A DNA stretch of 64,000 bases from Grammothele lineata (taxonomy: Eukaryota; Basidiomycota; Agaricomycetes; Polyporales; Polyporaceae). Below the pieces are notes generated by a model. The model made no database searches and was not told the origin of the DNA. It worked only from the letters and a program-made list of their open reading frames with translations. Shown here piece by piece: positions 57,863 through 64,000 of this stretch. The stretch is from contig NDFF03000045.1 in NCBI GenBank assembly GCA_002150815.3, positions 160,422-224,421 of the forward strand, in the 5' to 3' direction. How positions within the stretch are numbered: position 1 is the first letter of the stretch; each line of letters starts with the position of its first letter. Made by a program: the position numbers and the translations under genes.

Positions 57863-59650
57863 TCAGTGCACCCGCTCCTCTCCCCGCGCCATTTCTCTCT
57901 CCAAACCCTCCCGGAATGGATCGTGCACGAACACCACGCGCTTATCAGGACATTCACGCTCAACGGCCGACGTGGATATCGCCGCCGACGCCTCAGGTGT
58001 GTCGCTTTCACCGCCTTCAACGGGCTCACGAGGCCGCGACTCCCGCGGATGTGGATCACCGTCCGGACTGGGATTAGGAACGGCGGCGACGTTAGGATCC
58101 GGAAGAGCGTCGATGTTGTCAGAGCCGCCGAAGGGTGTAAGCGTCGAACCGATGTTCCCAACGAGCGCGGAAGCTATGTGCCGCATGTATACGCCGGCCG
58201 AAGTTTCATTAGGCAAAGGACCAGCGTTATCCATAGGATCGCGGTAGTAGAGCCCGCGAAGGTCGAGGATAAAGTGTGAGTTGCAAATCACTAGGATCCT
58301 ACGAGTATAAGAAGAACACAGATCAGCTCAATGTAAGCAAATGAAAATCGTTGTAGAGCGGCTCACACGGGGTCGAAGTACGCGAAAACGCAAATTACAT
58401 ACGCTTCGTGGACCGTGACAGAAGAATCGCGGATGAAGAAGACGGTAGAGAAAATGAGGGAAGCAAGTTGGGACGATGTGAGGATTCTGACGCAAGCGTT
58501 CGTCCGTCAGACGGCCGGAATCGTTGGAAAGACGAGGTCTCACACGAAATATATTGTGCCTGGGATTGAGATTCAACTCTGTTCGGCCATCGACACGCTG
58601 AAGGTGTAACGTCAACTCACCATCGATAAGCAGGAGTCGCGCAAGGGGTGTCTTCATTCCAAGCTGTGATGACTCGCGATGTATACTCAGGGTCTTCCGC
58701 CAGGTCATCACTAATAGGAGGACATCCACGAGAACACTCGACACTTTGGAGAAGAGCACAGCTGGGGAGGGACCCATAAGATGGAGGTTCTTCGAGAAGG
58801 CAAACGACGGTCGCTCGCCTTTCGGGGCGAGATATTGCACCCCCATCTGTCGGCCGAGGACGAGCGGGGCGATCGTGCAGTCCTTGAGAGGCTCGACCTC
58901 AATGGGTATGTAACGTGTTATAACAATCTGCGCGCAAAGTGTGTCAGATAGCGTTTGACCATGTACGAGAGCGTGTCAGGTAGTGTGAGAGATTACGTAC
59001 CAATGTGAGTATTGGTCTCGTTAACGCTAGGGGAACAGCCACCAACATTGGCCGCCAGTCATGTCCCCCTATCGCATATATCCTGATGATTGCGAATACT
59101 GCGATTCAGGAAACAGTCACTGATCGATGGAATGACTATCGAGAGTAACGAGGAGACGCACGCGAGAACGCCAGATAGTTCATGACTCCCAGAACATCGT
59201 CGGTGTGTGCAAACGAACTGCATGCCTGAGGAGGACGCATCAATAGACGACACAGATCGTGGTGACGACGGAAACACACTTTATCACCTAAGTTCCACAC
59301 AAGCGTCTGCAGAAAAAGGACGCCACAATCCAGCACGGCCACGTAGCGCACGAGGGCATACACAACAACTGCGCCGGAGACCCGTCTACTCCAAACGCGC
59401 TCGATTTCAGTTGAGAACATTAACGCGAAGTCGTACCACAAGAGAGCTGGTACAGACGCGCTTCAGTGCATCGTGCTGCTGCAGATCAGGGCATCTGCGA
59501 CTCACACGACGACGCAACTATACAGTAGTTATTCACTAGACTGAGATTGCAACGTCAATGATGAAGAGAACGAAAGATAATCCCTACTCACAGATACGAG
59601 TACTCATCGGCGCTAGGCTGTAGATGCACAGAGTGAGAGCCGACGGACAT
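57863..59650 (-). CDS. DUF6533-domain multi-pass membrane protein, array member 7
   Basis: Starts at 59650 (MSVGSHSVHLQPSADEYSYL). LVNNYCIVASS is followed by the DUF6533 core YDFALMFSTEIERVWSRRV then GAVVVYALVRYVAVLD (59285-59443). AHTDDVLGVMNYLAFS comes next, then PLALTRPIL-type helix sequence around 58980-59040, and VSSVLVDVLLLVMTWRKTL with LGMKTPLARLLLIDG. HFILDLRGLYYRD opens the tail. Tail motifs are VGNIGSTLTPFG (near 58130-58162) and VVFVHDPFREGLEREM (near 57885-57935), the closest match to the motif of member 5. Confidence 0.82.
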
Positions 59651-60728
59651 GTAGAGGGCGTGGAGGCGACTTTGGACAACTCGGTGGGCTCTTTAAATCG
59701 GCCTTCGGAGGTCATCCGAACACCTTAACAATCCACCTGATTTCCGGATACGCGCCTGCGGGCGTCGCGCTGGAAGGAGTGTCTGACGTGACGCGAGGGT
59801 TAGGTGGCGGAAATTTAGGTTGTGAGCGGTCATGAACTCTGTCACCCAGCTGAGATTGACCAGCATGTAGATCTCGTGCCGTACAAATGAAACGCCCACT
59901 GAGACAGTCAAGAAAGGTTTAGTAAATGGGGGTCTTAGCAAGGTCGATGCTTGCACTCAATTGGAAGGCCAGCCGACTTAAACTGGAGGCAGGTACATTT
60001 TCAACCGAACAGACAGCAACGCTGAGCGACCGGGGCAAGAATTGGTGTCAGTAATGAGCGTTGGCATCGACTCATAACGTTATACGCGTACCGCGGAAAC
60101 CCTGACGTTGATCCACTATACCTCGCCGTTCCTCGCCGTAGCGCGTCTTCGCGTTTGCCATAGCGCCAGGTGCGCTCCACGTCTCGGCTGGGTTCACATA
60201 CACAGCGGTACATAGACGCTGAGGTGTCTAGGTTTACGCAAATTGAGAGGCCAACGAAACCGTGAAACCCGAGACAAACTAATGCTATTGCATGCCGGAT
60301 CGAACACCAATTGGTCGAGACTCCAACGTCGGTGCATAAACGGTACTACGGTTATGACTCTTGCGCTCGGTCATGGTTTCTGAGAGTACTTGAGGGGGAA
60401 CCAACGAAGAAGCATTAGAGGAGGGGCGAACCTGGCAGGAGTTAGCAAACAAGATTGAAATTCTTTTGATTCCGACGGCCGCTGTGCGGCTGGAGTCCGT
60501 AGCTGAGCGCTGAGCGCGGGCCGGCGTCAGCCGTGTCACTGGCGGGCGTATCACGTGCTTTTGCGTGACCGACGCGTGTGATCCACGCGTTATTTGTGCA
60601 TGTTTGCAGACCACCCGAACGCGTCGCGAACACGTTTGCGACCCCGCTTGTTTACAGCTCACGGCCTCGACTTGCTGACTTGCCAAAAACAACACGACCC
60701 TGAGGTGTCCCAAGGCAAAGCTCTCAAA
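59651..60728. other. Divergent spacer
   Basis: It lies between the member 7 start and the acidic-protein gene. No supported gene. It contains both promoters. Confidence 0.45.
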
Positions 60729-62233
60729 ATGATCTTCAGGTCGCCGCACGACCCGTTGAATGCACAGGCGAACCAAGAGCTCATCATTTTCTGCCACGGA
60801 CAAGACCGCGTTCTCCTTCCGCTTCCGAAATCTTATCAAGTGGGTGGAACATCGTTGGATCCATAGGAAGCTACTGAACCGATCTTATAGGATGCCCAGC
60901 TCGTTGCACAGGTCGAGTTTGGGCTCTCAGGGGAGCTCATGTTCGAGACCACCGATCTGCTAGGCGCAGACGAGCCACCAGTACGCATTCACCAGCGTGC
61001 ATGGGAAGGCATCAGCAACATCCTACGCGCAGTGTATGTGAAGACAACGCAGTCATCAGGGCCGCCAATACCAATCGCTCGCCCTCGACCTTCTGAGGCG
61101 CTCAGCGGCTCTAGACGCCTCTCACAGAAGAGGATCTCCGTGGCAGACCCTCCTCCAATCCGCCTCTCTAACGGAAAGGCGGCGAACGGCAACCTTCCAG
61201 AGCGGCATTCTGTTAGTGCTCGCAAAGGTCTCTTTGCCTCGGGGACCTCTCGTCCGAGCAGCATCGTAGCTTCGCACAAAGACTCCACCGCTTCCGCTGC
61301 CTTGCCTGGGCCGTCAGCTGCCTCCAACTGGGGTAGTGTCCGCGGACAGAGTCCTCAAATTGTGCCTGCTCCGGAACCGGAAATGGCCTCGAGGATCGAA
61401 GAGCTGGATGACGACTACGAGGAAGAGGTCCCTTTGCCATCCCCGACGAAGAAACGTGCTACCCGCCAGCGCATCATGTCCGACTATGGTCTCGACGCTC
61501 CACAAAATGCTCCCAACGGCGCCTCCGGTGCTTATAGCGACGAGGAGGACGAGGAGGAGGTAGATCCCCAGTCTCCCACTGCCTCCCGCTCCGGACGAAT
61601 GTCACGGGCCGGGAGTGCGTCTCTGATCGAGCTCGATGGGCCGCCCTCAGGCAAGCTGAAGGTCGAAACGGCACACCCTTCCCCTCTCAGGCCTCTTGAC
61701 TGTATGTCGCTGTGTCTACTCCCGATATATCTTCTGCGTCCTTACATGTTTTTACAAAGCTGCCCCGACACCAGAGCTGAAAATTAAGACCGAAAAGGCC
61801 CCGACGCAGGCGCCGAAGCAGCCAACGCCGCCCGCGGAGAGCTCGCATCCACCACAGTCAAGCAAGAGCACGAAGGGCGATGAAAGCTTCCTCGTCTCAA
61901 TCGAGTACAGCGAGGACCCTGAGAGTCGGTCGCTTTTCAAGACGCGCGGACGGCACATGGTCTCCAAGGTGCTCATGCAAGCGTGCCGTACGTTCGGACT
62001 CGAAGAGTATTTCCACGAGTACGTCTTTGGATGTTGCTTGTCGTGCGTGCTATGTACTGATCCATGGCGGGGACAGCGCGAAGCTGGTGCTGTTTGCTGA
62101 AGAGGAGGATGATGACGGCGAGATCGTCTTCCAACGGCGCCACGTGTGCGGGCGGGACGAGACGATGGCCGAGGCTGGCGCGGAACCCCACTCGCGCTTT
62201 GTCGTGGAGATTGAGTATGACGACGAAGAGTAA
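60729..62233 (+). CDS. Uncharacterised acidic protein with conserved N- and C-terminal blocks
   Basis: Four exons (60729-60839, 60891-61701, 61760-62018, 62077-62233) join to 445 residues. The N-terminal block (ELIIFCHGQDRVLLPLPKSY, then AQLVAQVEFGL and AWEGISNILRAVYV) looks folded. Residues ~95-300 are Ser/Pro-rich and highly charged, with the acidic runs ELDDDYEEEV and SDEEDEEEV and a basic patch PTKKRATRQR that could be a nuclear signal. The C-terminal block (SFLVSIEYSEDPESRSLFK, VSKVLMQACRTFGLEEYF, AKLVLFAEEEDDDGEIVF) ends EIEYDDEE. No signal peptide or membrane helix. I do not recognise the family; a nuclear role is a guess from composition. It is the only non-DUF6533 gene inside the array. 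Confidence 0.8.
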
Positions 62234-63139
62234 TGTTCTAGGTGGGCTCTGTCGCTATCTTGCGACCCACGGTCCCGGCGGCTAAGAATGTTCATCAACT
62301 ACAGTTATGTTTTCATGATTTACTACAGGAGATATGAACACAACACGAGCTTGTTGATGTAACTCTATCGCACTGCACCAGAGTAGCGACAGGGGCATGG
62401 AAGTACTCGGTCTGATACACTCTCCAATGTTTCGGCCGTGTGTCGCCGGCGCCGAGGATATTGATCATACAGATGGCTCGAAAACATCAAGAGGTATTAG
62501 GTCCGGGACAATACACTCATCCCTGAACTGTCGATCCTTCTCTTCTTCCTCTGCTTACTAATGATTGACATGAATGTAGTTCTCACTTATCAGCGAGAGA
62601 AGTCGGGATTCCAAGCATTGCCACTGACAGTCAATGACCGTTACAGGGAAGGTAGCTGCTTAATTACAAACCCGGAACAGGGCTCACTTTTCAAGCGATT
62701 CATAAGAGTGTTTGAAGTGCCTCAAAGCCACTGCCGCCACCCGTTTGGATGTGAGACCCTGGCATAGTAGAGCCTCGGGAAACTTCAAGGCCATGACAAT
62801 CGATATGATTCAAGGAACACTAGCAAAAGATGCTCGATATGACTAAGTTCTATACTCGCCGCAAGCACGGACCTTTTCCGGTCTACTCTCACGCCGAACC
62901 CGCACGGTGAGAGGCGCAACCCGATTCAGTCAAGATCCCCTTGGTTGGCGTATACACCGCTCCCGCTGTGTTCTATATCTGTTACATAGTATCACTTTCC
63001 ATCTCACTTTCCTATTCCAACAGAATTTCATGAACTATTCCAAGGTCCTTCTCGTCGTGCATCATGTTCTTGTGGTCCATCGCAGGCGTCCGTGTGATTA
63101 GCTCATGAGTAGAAGATGCACGCGTCACAAGCCGTCGTG
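62234..63139. other. Gene-free stretch
   Basis: Spacer between the acidic-protein gene and the last array member. Only short frames, with no motif or repeat recognised. Confidence 0.45.
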
Positions 63140-63146
63140 TATAAAT
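63140..63146 (+). promoter_or_regulatory. Probable TATA box of array member 8
   Basis: TATAAAT, 93 nt before the ATG at 63239. Confidence 0.5.
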
Positions 63147-63238
63147 GCTGAAGTCCTCGTCCCTCTCCAACTCAAGCCCGGTCAAATTTCGACTCTGATT
63201 ACTCCTCACATCGACAAAGTGGTCGCGCTTTCACAACA

Positions 63239-64000
63239 ATGTCCGACGGCGCCGTTGACAACTCTGATATCGTGGACTTCTATTCCTCGCAGTGAGTCCC
63301 GACCTTTAATCCTTTTCCATAATGCTTTCTGAAATGTTGGTTGATCAGGTACACACAAGTGTACCTAAGCATTGCAGCGTCGAGTGAGTGTCGTGCGCAA
63401 CCGACGAGACGTATTACCCATCTCTTGATTTCCTCAGTCTTAGTACTCTATGACGCTGTGCTTACCTTTCCGGCCGAGGTCCGCGGTATCTGGCAGCGCA
63501 AATTCTCTGGCGCCACTGTTGTTTACATCCTTGTGCGGTACTTCGGTATGAGAGTGCGCAAAAGTGCGGACCGCACGCGGAGGCTTGCGGAGGCTTGCGG
63601 ATACTTAGTACAGATTCTACCCATATCAGGCATGTTGCGGATGCCCACTACTCCCACGCGGACGCCACCGCCACCGTCTCTCGTCCGCCCGCCATCGTCG
63701 GCCGTCGTCACCTTCATGCTCAACACGACTCCCAACCAACTCCAAACCGATTTCCTTTCGTTTGTTGATGTCTCGCATAGTCTTCTTTCGAGCTTGCTAA
63801 TGGTTTACATATCATAGGCGTTGCGAATTATTCATTCCAGGCCTGACCTTCGGAGGCGCCGGGCGCTTGTGTCAGACCGGTGCGGCGCGCTGAGATTCGA
63901 CGCTGCCAGTCTCGCACAGCTGGTCTGTGCCCTTAGTGTCTCGGTGCGTTTTCACTCCACATCTCTTTACGCCTCTGCTTACAATGTAAATGTGGAAGCG
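63239..64000 (+). CDS. DUF6533-domain membrane protein, array member 8 (cut by window end)
   Basis: Starts at 63239 (MSDGAVDNSDIVDFYSS, similar to the MSDG start of member 4). The second exon gives YTQVYLSIAAS and the third the DUF6533 core YDAVLTFPAEVRGIWQRKF then GATVVYILVRYFG (63437-63545), using the same phase-1 junctions as its relatives. A donor site directly after RYFG is earlier than in other members, so the next exon is unclear. The remaining helices and the tail lie beyond the window, so presence of the tail motifs cannot be judged. Confidence 0.75.

Overview
The window looks like nuclear DNA of a filamentous basidiomycete, probably an Agaricomycete close to the Polyporales. Nearly every gene is broken by many short introns (about 50-70 nt, GTRNGT...YAG). 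Coding sequence is GC-rich, genes lie on both strands without operons, and the families present (multi-exon P450s, fungal PL8 lyases, DUF6533 membrane proteins) are typical of mushroom-forming fungi. All gene models were assembled by hand from splice signals and reading phase. Where exon lengths are quoted as a sum, they add up to an intact frame.

Layout. 1.3-2.9 kb: an uncharacterised protein with an ankyrin-like segment and a C-terminal CaaX-type ending. 4.0-6.4 kb (+) and 16.3-18.7 kb (-): two complete microsomal cytochrome P450s. Between them are two divergently transcribed multi-pass membrane proteins (7.75-10.3 kb, -; 13.1-15.1 kb, +). These are ancient paralogues: their proteins have drifted far apart, but the exon series 21-53-80-63/66-203/209-19-10 nt is kept almost exactly, including a 10-nt and a 19-nt microexon. 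19.55 kb: a tRNA-Ile(AAU).

20.5-38.5 kb: three secreted polysaccharide lyase family 8 (PL8) enzymes on the + strand, carrying 10, 9 and 7 introns. A solitary DUF6533 membrane protein, a gene-free stretch with an inverted-repeat pair, and a lactonase-type beta-propeller enzyme lie between the first and second lyase. 39.0-40.2 kb: a penta-EF-hand calcium-binding protein with a Gly/Tyr-rich N-terminus.

40.8-64 kb: an array of eight DUF6533 seven-helix-type membrane proteins on both strands (the last cut by the window end), interrupted only by one uncharacterised acidic protein at 60.7-62.2 kb. Six array members share short cytoplasmic-tail motifs (GN[LMI]G[AS][TP]L and a DPFR-like motif near the C-terminus) that I do not know as described features; two DUF6533 proteins in the window lack them. 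The array, with its shared tail motifs, and the microexon-conserved membrane pair are the most promising undescribed systems here.

Functional links are inferred only. The PL8 enzymes and the lactonase could act on uronic-acid or sugar-lactone material, the P450s on lipophilic substrates, and the DUF6533 array could be a surface receptor or sensor repertoire. No virus, CRISPR array, rRNA gene or intact transposon was found.
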